A DNA stretch of 64,000 nt from Ephemerocybe angulata (lineage: Eukaryota > Basidiomycota > Agaricomycetes > Agaricales > Psathyrellaceae), in contig JAACJK010000004.1 in NCBI GenBank assembly GCA_013368325.1, positions 744,001-808,000 on the forward strand. The letters are read 5' to 3'. A program made the translations under genes and the position numbers. The notes under the pieces are model-generated. The model searched no databases. It saw nothing but the letters and a program-made list of their open reading frames with translations, and was not told where the DNA came from. Positions 21,040-32,431 of the stretch are shown one piece after another (position 1 is the first letter of the stretch; every line of letters starts with the position of its first letter).

Positions 21040-22426
21040 TGATGTGCGGCTACGGGGCTAAGAGCCAAACACGCCTCTAACCAAAACAACAAACACAACA
21101 CACAACACACACACAACCACACTAGGGTAGCTGAGGGGCAACTCGCTCGAGGTAGAGCGGGCAAAGTAATGTATTGGACTAGAGGACTAGGTCGACTCTA
21201 AGGTACTCGCAACTAGCAAGTTTGAAGGGGAGTTCTAGACTCGACCGCGCTTCGGGGTGATATAGGTTCTCGATGAGAGGGTGGGGTCTCGGGAGGACGA
21301 GGTCGCTACCACGAGAGGGCTTTCACTAGGCTCGAGAGCTTCGCAAAAGGAACAGAAAACTTAAAGACAATTGGCACGACGACCAGACAGACAGACAGAC
21401 AGACAGATAGCGCGACGGCTAGACTTTGGACTTTGACTTAGAGACTTGAAAGATGAAAACTGGGGGGTAACTGATTTTCTCTAAACTACTCGCGAGACTT
21501 AAGTACATGCCGAATATTTACAAACGAGCTCGAAGACAAACAGATGAAAAACACATGCGATCGCGATACATTCCGAAACAGTCCAAGTGAAACATAGAGA
21601 TAGGAGGGAAGACCTCTCGAGGTTGAACTCAAGGCCAATTAGCGCCCGGGTAAATACCCAAGACTGTGCCGTTGCCACCAACCGACTTCTTCGTACACGC
21701 CGCGCCACCCGTCTCGTGTGGGACGACCTATTCTTATCTCTGATTGTGGTTCCCCTCTGATAGAGTGGAGCCGCGGATAATCCATCCGATATCCGGGCAA
21801 GGGAATCATGGGGCGCTTAAGTTGTGCCGGTTCCGCTTCCCCTGTGTTACACGCGGGTGCCTGTACTGAGTTTTCCCCTCAGCCGATGGCGATCCCAGAA
21901 CTTTCCCGAGACGTGGTTTGATTGCGAACATCTCGAGGTGTGATCGACCTCTCGACGTGCCACCTCTCGTGAAGATCAAGTCGCGCGGGAGCTATACTCC
22001 GGCGCTTATCAGGGGCTCGGGTGCAATCCCTCTCGACTACTGATGTCACGGTGATCTCTCGACTCTGGGTGTGGCGAGAGTGTTCTCGCGAGATACGAAG
22101 GGATGGGTAGGGGGCTTCCCATTGATACGCACTACTCTGCCTATGTCCGTTACTTGCCAAGTCGATCCCATAGTTGTCCCGCGCGTGTCTCTTCAAAGTA
22201 GCAAGTGTCTCGCGAAGGTAGGTCTTACCCGCTTGAGGCTACTCGTCACTTCTCGTAGTCCCGCGCGTAGGTCAGAGAGGCTAAGTCAGCAGCTCTGGGC
22301 TCGGCTCTGACTCTCGTTCCCCTTTACGTTGGTGCAGGTCTTTTGATAGATGATATGCAGTGGGAATCGCGTATTTATTAAGGTAAATCGCGATTTTTAG
22401 TGGGTAGACGCGCTGAAGGCGCATCA
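21040..22426 (-). repeat. 3' LTR of the Gypsy element
   Basis: 1,387 bp, starts TGATGTGCGG and ends GGCGCATCA on the plus strand. Compared line by line with the 5' LTR I find one difference (C at about 22,000 versus T at about 35,580). It contains a CA-rich tract near 21,085-21,120 and a (CAGA)n tetranucleotide run near 21,385-21,407. The small open frames inside are not genes. Confidence 0.9.
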
Positions 22427-22439
22427 TCTCCCCCCAACT
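22427..22439 (-). other. polypurine tract next to the 3' LTR
   Basis: On the element's coding strand this reads AGTTGGGGGGAGA directly before the LTR, the expected primer site for plus-strand DNA synthesis. The same 13 bases recur at 27,247-27,259. Confidence 0.7.
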
Positions 22440-22850
22440 GAAATCTAGACTGTCCTCAGTCCTTTTGATACCGCTACCCAACTTCGTTCTTGTCCTCTCG
22501 CGAGTTCACCGACCTGTCTGCCTCGCCTCAGTCCTTTGCCGCGAGGTCCCCGGTTCATTCTGATCCCGAGACGTCCTAACAACCCTGTACCCTCGACTCT
22601 ATTGATTCTAAGTTTTTCCCGGTGCTTGCAGGATTAGCCCGCGTCACATCCTTCTCGCGTAGTTCTCAACATGTCATGTCATTCGAAGCGCGTTCTGAAT
22701 GTTCTCCCAGGATTCTTCTGCGTTATCCATTCCCGGGCTCATGTCACAAATGTCACATTTGTCTTCACATATAGCCCGGCCTTCTTGGGGACTTTCTGAC
22801 TCGCGTTCCGCCTCTCTTCGTACTCTCTTCTCTCTTCTCTCTCTATACAG

Positions 22851-24899
22851 ATGGCCGATCCCTCCCTTGGTATGGCAGCCGACATGGTAGCTGCGCTTCA
22901 GGCGGCGACGGCGTCCCCGGACTGGAGTCCTCAAAAGCTAAACGCCTTCTACGATGAGTGGATCCGCGTAGTGGTAAGCTGCCTCTCGTCTGCTCTACGA
23001 TCGGACGCTAAGAGTTCTTTCTTTTCTCGATCCACAGCAACTCATCCATACCAACCCTCTGCTAACTCAGCATCCCAACTTCCCCGCTTTTCGCAACTAC
23101 ATGGCGTACTACCTCGGCCAGGCCACTTCTGACAAGAAAATCAAACGCTCCCTTTCGTCGGCGCTCAATCCTAAAGCTCAGTGGTCCGCGCCCCTCTTTC
23201 CACCTAATCCTCCGCCCTCCGACTGGCCTACTCCAGCTACACCCCCTTCGTCCAAGGCCCCTTCCTCGGGTTCCTCTCGGAAAGCTCAAGGCACGGTGTC
23301 CGCGCCCCTTGCCCGGTGCGTAGCCTCGATGCTCATTTTGGCGGTGTACTCACATTCTTCTCCAGCGTCAACGCGCACATCTCCAGTTCCAAACCCTCAA
23401 CTTCGCGTCCGAAAGCTTCAGACACCCGAGAGCGGATTGCGACGCAACCGGCGCCTATCTCGCTCGGTGAGGTCAAGGACGTCGGTCGGCGCCATCAAGT
23501 GGCTGGCCTTAGTTCTGCTCGTCCCGCCGAGGTTCCATCCAAGCGCAAGTCCTCTGGTGACACTGGGGTACGTCGCGTTCTCTCCGTTCCTCTCGGTCGA
23601 CTTATCTGAACAGTTCTTGGGCGTGCAGCCGCCTCCCCTTAAGAAGATCAAAGTCGAGCCGACTTCGTCATCCCGCGGTGCTGGTCCCTCCTCGTCTACC
23701 AGAACTTCGTCTTCGAAAGGCAAGGGCCATGCCGCGCAGCCTCCACCCTCTCTGTACGCTGCCCATCAACTTCGCCCTCCCGTTCCCAAGACCGTTAGGA
23801 CTACGATCGATGTCGAGACCTACGATCCTGAACAGTCCGACGATTCCGATTCGTCTAGCGACTCTTCTAGCATTACCGGAGACTTCGTTGGAGACGCTGG
23901 GGGCGACGCTGAGGATGCTGGAGGCGACGGCGAGGGTGAGGTCGACGAGGCGCAAAGCCGCAGGCAACTTATGGCTGCGAGACAGGCCGCCGCCTTTCAA
24001 GCTCATCAGCTCGCCATAGCCGAGGTCCTTCAGCACTTAGTGCCGCCCTCCCAGCTCCTCTCGTCTCGTTCCGACGTCAAGCTCCTCAAGCGCGTCACCA
24101 CTCCTCCTCCTAGGGTTGGTCCCTCTTTCTCCATTACCACTTTGTTACTCACCTCTCGATCCCAGCCGCCTCCTCCGTGCGGTCGATGCATCGCTCGAGG
24201 TGCACTTCCGGAGTGCGTCGAGGACCCTAAAGACCCCCACGGGAAGTGCTTGGCTTGTAAGACCTCGAGCCAGTCGTGCTCGTGGGCTCCTTCGATACGC
24301 CCTCCTCGCGTCACCTTACCTCAAGTCCGGGAGATGGAGTTCCTCACGAGTCAGGCGCCGAGCGTCAACAGTACGTTCTACCCTTCGCGCCATCCTGGTT
24401 CCGTTTTACTCACCTCCCCCATTCTCTAGATGCTAATCGCGCTTTCCAAACGCTTGTCGTCGAGCACGCCATGTACGACGAGATGCGCAAGCTTTGCGAG
24501 TTCCAGGCCCTCAAGGTCGACGCCGCTCAATCGTTCCTCGCGAACATCTTAAACAGCACTCGCGACTGTGGCTCCGACGAGCTCATCAAGAGCATCGCTT
24601 CCTCCTCTTGGTACGCCGCCGCTGAGAACCGAGGAACCAGTCAAGGCACCGTCGCGTTCCCCGTCGTCAACCCTGCCAACTTCATTACTCCGGCCTCCAA
24701 TCCACTTCCTTCGTCGTCGTCGCCTGCCGCTCCTCAAATCGTGGTCCTCCCTTCGTCAGGTTCGTCTTCGCAGGTCGAGGACGACCACTCGGTCGAACAG
24801 GAGCTGGGAGGCGAAGTTCGTGACGGGGGTGTTCCCATCGACGAGGAGGAAGAAGGCGAAGCGGCGTTGGATGCGCAGGACGCTCCTCCCGTTGCTTAG
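22851..24899 (+). CDS. antisense cargo gene A: zinc-cluster-like protein of unknown function
   Basis: Exons: 22,851-22,973; 23,038-23,315; 23,366-23,567; 23,629-24,114; 24,166-24,370; 24,430-24,899; all GT..AG with matching phases, giving 587 aa. The protein has an N-terminal helical part (SPQKLNAFYDEW), long Ser/Pro-rich and acidic low-complexity stretches (about residues 200-330), a six-cysteine cluster (CGRC..EC, then KCLACKTSSQSC, spacing C-x2-C-x8-C-x10-C-x2-C-x6-C) that resembles but does not exactly match fungal Zn2Cys6, a helical stretch after it, and an acidic C-terminus. It has no signal peptide or membrane segment, so it is not envelope-like. It runs opposite to gag-pol, so its introns are retained in the element's RNA genome. 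A DNA-binding or nucleic-acid role is possible but unproven. Confidence 0.65.
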
Positions 24900-25481
24900 G
24901 CGCTCGGCTTCCCCTTTTCTTGGACTCTTCTCTCTCAAACAGACACTGACTCTTACGTATCACCTATACTTCTACACCACTACTATGGCTTCCATGTACC
25001 TTCCCATTCACGTCTCAAATGTATTGCGCTCGTATTTTGACGTCTCGTAGCTCTTTGATTGGTTTCGCGCATTTTAAGCGCCCGTGTGAAGGTGTGCAGT
25101 TCCACCTCTCGAGGTAAGATTTCTCTATCTCTCGGCTTCACTTTCTTGGTATCATGGCGGAGGATCGACAGGGGCTCGACCTTGTCGATCGCACCTCTCG
25201 CCTGGAACCTTCGTCGTAGTCACGGTCCTCGAGATCTCGGTTTAGCCGTTAAGCGCCCCCCTGTTTGATGGCGCGCGGGTGCAATTACGCTCCCCTTCCA
25301 TAGCGTTTCACGCGTGCAATTCCTCTCAGCTTCGCTGCCGCGCGATATTCCTCGCGCCGAGCTATTCTGGCATCCTATTCCACGCGCTACCTCACATGTC
25401 GCCATCTCTGGGTGCCGGACTCCGAGACCCAATGCTAGATTATGACTTAGACCCCTGTTCCCGCTCCAGTTCTCTCTCGAG

Positions 25482-25487
25482 TATAAA
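25482..25487 (+). promoter_or_regulatory. TATA box of antisense gene B
   Basis: GAGTATAAATACTGG is centred about 60 nt upstream of the ATG of gene B. A pyrimidine-rich stretch follows (25,498-25,541), as in many fungal promoters. Confidence 0.5.
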
Positions 25488-25543
25488 TACTGGGGAGTTT
25501 TCTCTCCTTTTCAGCATCGATTTACTCGACCTTCTCTCTCTCA

Positions 25544-27054
25544 ATGCCTGTCGTTCCTTCCCCTTCTCCTTCTCCTCCTCCTGAGGCTGCTGCTCCGGCG
25601 TCTCCCAGGTCTATCCTTCGCACTTTCAATGAAGGTGCGAATGACCTTGAAGACCACCTCTTAGGGACCAGCATTACGTCCCTCACCCAAGTTCGCAACG
25701 ATTGCCTCAAGCACATCCTTCCTGGTTCCAAGACCTTGAACCCTCGTGCCGCCAACGCGGTTAGTCGCGCCCAAGAGGGCTTGTTTGACCTCGTTGTATG
25801 TTCGGTTCTTACAGATCTCCTTACCCCGCGACTGACCCTTCTCATAGGAGCCACCTGCGGTCGAAGCCGTTCTTAAGCACAACTCTCGTCACCGTCGCAT
25901 CGTTGGGAAACTCCATGCCGCGTTGACTGCTCACCAGGCCGCGTTCTCTTCTCGCGAGGTCACGCCTCCGGATAACGAGAAGCTCGAGCTGGTTCTCAAG
26001 TACCTGGGCGAGTGCCGCGAAAGTTACGGTCCGCGTCAGGATACCCCGATGCCTACCGCTGCTTCTGCGGCTACCGCGGCCGATGGCGATGCCACTGTTC
26101 GTGCCGCGAAGTCTACCGCGTCTTCCTTGGCTCGTGCGTACTCTCCTTCATCGTCTTATCTTCTCTTCTCTGATTCATCCTCTCCCTAGGCGTCTTGTTC
26201 CCTGTCGCTGAGTCCGTTACTCCGGCTGAGGAGAGTGCTCCCTCTAAGGGTAAAGCTAAGGCTAGTGCTCCTGCCCCTGAGGACATTGAGGTACGTATCC
26301 TATGTTTCTCTCCTGTAGCCCGTTGCTTACTCTCGCGTTCTCTAGGAGATCACCTTCTTGGAACCTCAGGATGTGGTCATGGCCGATGCCTCTGCCAACA
26401 ATGCTCGTCGTGGCCGTTCTGCTCGCGGCGGTGCTGCTGGGGTATGCATCTTTCTTTCTTCCCACTTTCTCCTTCTGACTTCGTTCCTAGGGCTCTCGTA
26501 CTCGTCCCACTCGTGGTGGTAGCACCAACTCGTCCGGCGGAGTCCGCATGTTGGACCACTCTCAGGTTCCTAACATGGACACCGGTTCTCCTATGTTTAT
26601 GAAGGCCCAGCAAGTTAACAACAAGAGGTCTCGCCAGGGAGAGGTTCATCGCGAGGCTCAGGCTTCTGGTTCTCGGGGCTCTGGGAACCGTCTTTTCCCT
26701 GACGGTAACCTTGTCGAGTACAGTGCGCCTTCTCCCTTCGATTTCCTTATGTCCTCGGGCTTACTCTCTCTTGTAGTCGATGATCGCGCGATCTCTAACC
26801 AGTACGTTCAGGGAGTGGTCTCCAACTCGCTCAAGTTGGTTCGCGACTTCGCCAACCAGACTCAGAACGAGGAGAACCTCCGTGTTATTATTGGCGAGAC
26901 CCGCGGCGTCATGTTGCAGGTTATTCACAAGCTTCAGATCTACACTGGTTTCTGGCAGATCCTCAACGAGGAGTACACCACTTTGAAGGCTTCTCTTCTT
27001 TCTCTCAACGACAACTCTGCTGCTTCTTCTTCTGCTCCTTCTACCTCTACTTAG
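25544..27054 (+). CDS. antisense cargo gene B: protein of unknown function
   Basis: Exons: 25,544-25,795; 25,848-26,133; 26,190-26,290; 26,346-26,441; 26,491-27,054; introns 49-56 nt, all GT..AG, phases consistent, giving 432 aa. The N-terminus is Pro/Ser-rich. A helical segment with HHR-like basic residues follows (LKHNSRHRRIVGKLHAAL), then Ala/Thr/Ser-rich linkers and an RGG-like stretch (NNARRGRSARGGAAG..RTRPTRGGS) suggestive of RNA binding. The C-terminal about 110 residues (SPFDFLMSSGLLSLVVDD ... FWQILNEEYTTL) look like a folded helical domain. I do not recognise a family. It lies downstream of gene A in the same orientation, both opposite to pol. Confidence 0.65.
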
Positions 27055-27246
27055 GTTCGCTTTAGTAGTCTTGGATCCGCTGAATCAGCTTTAGTCTAAT
27101 CGCGTAGTCCCTTCGAACGGTTTTTGCTCTCTAGTTTTCCGCTTTCGATGTCAATATGATTCTCGTTTGGACCTTTCTCTAAAATCGCAAAATTTCGGAG
27201 TAAGATAATCTTTATGTTAAGTATTGAGTTCGGGTAGTACCCTCTC

Positions 27247-27259
27247 TCTCCCCCCAACT
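27247..27259 (-). repeat. duplicate polypurine tract downstream of pol
   Basis: Thirteen bases identical to the PPT at 22,427-22,439, located 40 bp past the pol stop codon, where a compact Gypsy element would normally have its PPT and LTR. The two copies bracket the 4.8-kb block with the antisense genes. Confidence 0.65.
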
Positions 27260-27299
27260 AAAAAATCATCGTCCTCGATGACTCTGCGAACCTCTCGAC

Positions 27300-30200
27300 C
27301 TAATCGTCGTCTTCCTCAGGGTCACCTCTCGGCATTCCTTTAAATGCTAAGTCCTCAATGTACCCTGTTTCCGATTCTTCTTCCATCTCTTCCAGCGTGG
27401 ACGGCTCTATGTCGATGAAGTCATGAATTGACGCAGGGAGAGGAATGCGTTTCCTCGCGTGATATGGGATGACTCTGAAGGCACCAACGGCGCTCTGTAG
27501 GACAGCACCATCCATTTCTGCGAGAATGTACGCTCCTCCCTTATTACGTGCAATCACCACCAAAGGGCCTAAATACCGCGGCTTCATTTTCTTGTCGAGG
27601 CTTTTCTCAATGCTCGTATTGCGCATTAATACTAAGTCCCCGCGTTTGAATTTGAAGTCTCGGATTGTCCTTGCATACTCCTTTTCGTACTTCACGACGC
27701 GTTCTCTCTTCTCCTTATCAACTCGACTCCTCATGTTCTCGACTAAGTCCCTATGCTTAGCTAAACCTTTCGCGTGCTGCGCCAGAAGCTCCTCTGTGGT
27801 CATAGGACCGCTTGGAGGCTCGACTAGCCAAGTTGCCTCCTGGATGTCTAATGGCAGAACTGGTTCCGCGCCGGTGACCATGAAGAACGGAGAGACTCCG
27901 AATCGACGTCGTACCGTAACGCGGTCCGCCCACATAATGTGTTGGAAGTACCAGTACCATTGTTTCGCGACTCCATTGGTTGCTTTAAACAGCATGTCGC
28001 GGACGTCGTAGTGGGGACGCTCGATCTGACCATTGGCTTTGGAGTTGTACGGCGAGATCTTAATTCCCTTAATGCCATACTTGTCCTCAAGCCATTTTGT
28101 CGCTTTCACGAACGCGCCTCCATTGTCCGTAACAATCTCCCTCATGCATCCCCATCTCGTGATGATCTCCAATAACCACGCGCCGATCTGTGCGCCTGTT
28201 TCTTCTTTCAAGGGCTTGCCCTCCATCCAAGAAGACAGCGCACACCGACCATGCACAATGTACTTGCAGCCGTTGCTTGCGGGAGTCATTTGCAACACAT
28301 CCGCGTGCAACACTTGGAAGATCGACGGAGTATCCGTGACTTGAGGTGGGATCTTCAACAGTAGCTTCGTCCTCAGCTGGCAAACGTGACAGGTCTTTAC
28401 ATACCAGTTCACATCTCCTTCGAGTTCAGGCCACCAGAAGCGCTTCAGTAGAACCTGAGTGGTGGCCCACGCGCCTCGGTGTCCAAGTGCGTCGTGTGCG
28501 GCCCTCATCATGTACATACGATTCTCCTTAGGCACAACTAGCTGTGGGTGCCCAGTTTGTCTTCGATACAGCTTTCCTTCTTTTTCGAAGTAATGGCTGC
28601 ACTCTCGGACCCACTTGCCCACATCTGCCGGCTTTAATCCCTCGGGCGCTTGTAGCGGCCCCTTTAGCCACTTAGCTATTTTGGGTAGGCGCTCGTCTGT
28701 GTCCCGCGCTTGTTGGGATCGTCTCGCGTCATCGTACGCCTCTATCTCTTCTTCATCCATTTTTAACTCTGCATCTGGCAACATCTCGACGTTGACCAAC
28801 TGTGCTCGCGTCGCCGTCCGGACATGTCGCGAGACACCAGTCAGAACTCTGTCATCCTCAAAATCGGCTTCAGGGATCGTGACATTGAGGAGATATCCTC
28901 CTCGCGTGTCAATCTCATGTTTGAAGTCCTCAAAGTCGAGCGGATCCGGATCCTCCGGGTTAGGTTTCGAGTATCCTCTCAGTCCGTCGCCCGATTCTCC
29001 TTGGTGGTCGTAGGGCTGGTGCGGCGGATCCTCTGGCATGCGATCACGCCTGGAAAGTCCATCCGCGGCAAAGGTCTTGCCTGCTACGTGCCGTAGCTCG
29101 AAGTGATACATTAGAATGTTCTCAATCCATCGGTTAATGGTAGCGTTAGGACCCATTTCCGGATTGTTGAGCATTCCTTTAATGTATTGAGCATCGGTTT
29201 CTACCACTAGACGTCTGCAGCCAATGAGCCAGTATTTGTTCTCCTGCAATGCTCTCATCAATCCGAATAACTCTCGTTTTGGTTGGGAGTAGCGAGCCTC
29301 GCGCGGAGTCATGGTAGTCGAGCCAAACCGCGCGTACCACCACTTCTTAAGGTCTGCAACGTCTTGTTGACTTATGTACCAGCCGATCGCTTTGTAGGAC
29401 GTGTCCACTGAGAGCTTGATCTCGGTGTTAACATCGTAGTCCAGGGATCTTAGGCATGGTGCGTCTCGGACTGCATCCTTTAAGTCTCGCATCGCGGCGT
29501 CCTGAGCTTCTCCCCACTCGAAGGGTTGGTCAATCCTTGTCAGCTTCTGGATCGCGTCTGCGCGTTTAGCATAGTCACGGATGAATATTCTCATCGTCCC
29601 CACTGTTCCTAGGAAGGCGCGGACATCGCTGACAGACTGACAAGGTCCCCACCTCTCGATGACGCCTACTCTCTCTGGCAGTGGCTTCCGACCTTCATAG
29701 GTACATAAATGGCCAACCACCACAAACTCGTCTGCGCACAGTACGGACTTCTTTCCTGAGAATGTGCCGCCACTGTACTTCATTCTCTCCACTACGCGGT
29801 TGAGATTCTGGAAATGTTCCCATACAAATCTTCGGATACCAGGGTTCTCGGGTATAGTCTCGTACGTACCGTCGGCTTTCTCGTATCTAGTACGAGGTCC
29901 ACCTACGGGCACATCATCCAAAAACGGCCAAGTGACTTCTGGTATTTCTTCTTGTAAGATATGGGTGACATCGTCGTGGAAGATGGGCACGGAATTGGTC
30001 CATCCCATGGGTAGGGTTACCAATCTCATCGCGCCGAAGGGTGTTTGGAATGTGGTGAGGTCTCGCGAGGAGGGTGATAATAACCTCTCGTCGTATCCTA
30101 CATATAAATCCAGACAGCCTCCACACGACCTTCCTGCGAACTTACTCGCCAACTCTTCCGTTGCTGGGGGCACTCCCGAGTGAGCGATTGTAACTGCGTT

Positions 30201-31063
30201 CAGCGGCTCTAAGCTGTGTACAATCCTCAGACTCTCTCCATCTTTCTTCAACACGCAAAACCACCTCGACCTGTACGATGAGTTCGAAGGCTCGTACACG
30301 CCGGCATCTATTTTGCTCTTGATCATGGCACACACGCGATCATACAAGCCTGGGGGAATAGGAATGTTTCTAAGCGCCCAAGGGGTGTGGGGGGTTGTGG
30401 GTATCTCGACTGGCGGGAAGAACTCTGGTTTAAAGCTCCCCCTTTCTGAATCGTCCCAAGCGAAGCCTTCTTCATGTATCGAGACGAAGTTATGTAATAG
30501 TTTCCTTTCTTCGTCCCACAAGAAGTCCCCTTTATGCAGCTTGTCCATGTCCTCCTTCCTTTCTTGTGTGTAGCGCCCAGTGGGTTTGAACTCCGAAGGC
30601 CTAGTCGGTAGCTCAGGGAGGTTCGCGGGCGGGTCACCTTTAATGTCCCTAATGATGCGAAACCTCTCGTCCAAGTGCCCCATAACCGGTTTGACTTTAT
30701 CAGCCACCTTCTTGTATTTCGTGCCCTTCGAGACTCCCTTGACCTTGGCTTTCGCTTTCTGATCTTGGGAGGTCATCGCTGGTTGCGTCTCCACGACTAA
30801 CTGTACTCTCTTTTCACTGTCTGGGTTTTCTATGGTCGAGAGGTAGTTTTGAAATACCTCTCGTCCTTTTCTGTCATCTTCGTCGCCTTCTGGAGTTCCC
30901 TCGAAGTACGACTGCAGATATGCTCTCTGTAACTCTTCTTGGCTGAATACGCTCTCTGTGGGTCTCACGACTTGGGTTAGGCTAATTTCGCCAGTCCTGT
31001 CATCTCTCTCGAGGATTAGACCCACTTCCCCCTGATCACCGTTGATCAGATCCTCGAGGCTCG
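27300..31063 (-). CDS. Gypsy pol: reverse transcriptase, RNase H, integrase
   Basis: The frame is open from just after a stop near 31,080 to 27,300, about 1,240 residues, with no start codon of its own needed if it is reached by -1 frameshift from pro. RT (about residues 190-470) has the catalytic FLDDV in place of the common YxDD. RNase H follows (KLSVDTS ... ELFGLM ... VVETDAQ). Integrase has the HHCC zinc finger (HDALGHRG ... CHVCQLR) and the D, D, E core (LHADVLQM, EIVTDNGGAF, NGQIERPH). A GPY/F-like stretch (KPRYLGPLVVI) lies near the C-terminus. No chromodomain is seen. All key residues are present, so the enzyme is probably functional. Confidence 0.9.
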
Positions 31064-32431
31064 AAAATTTACTTCTTGAGCATCAAGCATCTCTTTTCTA
31101 ACGTGCGGGGGTGGTTTGCCTCGAGGGCTGGTGGCAATGGTAATCCTCTTGCCCGTGTTGGGGTCGCAGAGTGTGATCTGCTGCTCGCCGCGGGTGTTGT
31201 TCTTGACTTCGCTTGACATAGCGACGTCGAAAGGTCTCCCGAGAAGAACATCATACGCTGGACGACGAATGATGTGAAGCTGGATATATGCCGTTACTCC
31301 ATCGAAATCGAACTCGATGTTTCTAGCTAGACCTAGAGTCTTTTCTGTCGTTCGGTTTGCGGACTGGAGGTGAATGACGATATCTGGATCGAATGAGATT
31401 CCCAGACGTCTCGCCACATCTGCATCCATGGAACAGATCTGGGAGCCCGTATCCAAGAGGACTTCTACCTTACCCGATTTATTGATACTCGGATAGACAG
31501 TTCTCAGAGACACGGATTCGCGCGCTACCAGAATTGGCCGCAGCTCTTCCCCATCTTCCAATGAATTTAGATACTGCTCCACGGGGTCACTAACTACGAA
31601 GGCTCCGTCGGGTACCGATGGAATTCCTTGTGCCAGAAAGACTTGCGCGGGAGGCAGCTCTTCCAACTGCATGAAGACTTGTTCAACTCTTACAGTCCCG
31701 GGTTCTTCCTCTTCTTCTCTTTCAGGATCGGGGATCTCCATTTCGCCCAACTCCTCTTCTGCCTCTAAGATGTTGCACATTTGTACCGCGCGAGCTTTGT
31801 ACTCAGTAGACATCAAGTCAATGAGAGCGATGATTTGGTACTCGAGATCTGAGGCTTTTTCCTTGTTATCAATCGCAATCTTCTTCTTGGTTATCATCTT
31901 TTTCAAGTACTCGCGGGCGGGTGCCGAAATGCTTGCCAAGTCCTTAAGACTCGTAGTGAACCTCGTACTCAGTAACTCCTCCATAATGCGGCTCAGCGAC
32001 TCAGCTTCCTCAATAGGCGCCTTATGCTGATACGCGGGTCCCTTCTTCTCTAAGCGAGGCAACGCTGCTTTGGGGTCAGAACGACCTTCTCTCCCTTGCT
32101 GGGCATCCTCGCGAGGTGTTGTTTTCAACGGAGTCGTTTTGAGTGGTGGTACTAGTACAAAGGGCCGGTCTTTCAACTTAGGCGCCGCTTGACTTGTTCC
32201 CCCAACTTCTACCGTTTCGAACCGCACTCCTCGAGGTGCTCGCGGATTAAAGACCTTCTTCACTCCGGACGGCGGCCCTCTTTTTATTGGCTCCTCATCC
32301 TCACTGTCTTCCTCATCCTCTACCGTGGCTTTTCTGCTGGGTTTGTTGTTACGCACCTCCGGACTTGCCTTGTCGCGACCAACGGTTCTTTTCGCGACGG
32401 CAGTGTCCTTCACTGGTCGCTGAGAAAACCC
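31046..32431 (-). CDS. Gypsy protease ORF (retropepsin)
   Basis: About 455 residues in a frame -1 relative to gag. The aspartic protease active site is LLDTGSQICSMD, with ILGRP-type flap partner YDVLLGRPF about 80 residues later. The N-terminal 200 residues are basic, then acidic, and of unknown role. The frame has no convenient ATG near its start and overlaps the end of gag, which suggests translation as a Gag-Pro fusion through frameshifting. It ends at 31,046 inside the overlap with pol. Confidence 0.8.
   Translation of the reverse strand, partial: GFSQRPVKDTAVAKRTVGRDKASPEVRNNKPSRKATVEDEEDSEDEEPIKRGPPSGVKKVFNPRAPRGVRFETVEVGGTSQAAPKLKDRPFVLVPPLKTTPLKTTPREDAQQGREGRSDPKAALPRLEKKGPAYQHKAPIEEAESLSRIMEELLSTRFTTSLKDLASISAPAREYLKKMITKKKIAIDNKEKASDLEYQIIALIDLMSTEYKARAVQMCNILEAEEELGEMEIPDPEREEEEEPGTVRVEQVFMQLEELPPAQVFLAQGIPSVPDGAFVVSDPVEQYLNSLEDGEELRPILVARESVSLRTVYPSINKSGKVEVLLDTGSQICSMDADVARRLGISFDPDIVIHLQSANRTTEKTLGLARNIEFDFDGVTAYIQLHIIRRPAYDVLLGRPFDVAMSSEVKNNTRGEQQITLCDPNTGKRITIATSPRGKPPPHVRKEMLDAQEVNFRASRI
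31064..31070 (-). promoter_or_regulatory. putative -1 ribosomal frameshift site, pro to pol (A AAT TTT)
   Basis: In the pro frame the codons read gtA AAT TTT cga, an X XXY YYZ heptamer. It lies in the only short window (about 40 nt) where both pro and pol frames are open. A -1 slip joins ...QEVNF to the pol frame (..SSLEDLING). The downstream structure was not evaluated. Confidence 0.6.

Noticed and set aside
21879..22196. 105-codon minus frame inside the LTR, repeated at 35,459-35,776
   Set aside because: Present only because the LTRs are identical. It is compositionally ordinary and without a domain.
22851..27054. Reading the antisense genes as an env-like gene
   Set aside because: They lie on the wrong strand, have introns, and show no signal peptide, membrane segment or fusion-type hydrophobic stretch.
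27469..30762. Many plus-strand open frames opposite pol
   Set aside because: They are shadows of the conserved pol coding strand, without motifs or plausible splice structure, unlike the two antisense genes further left.
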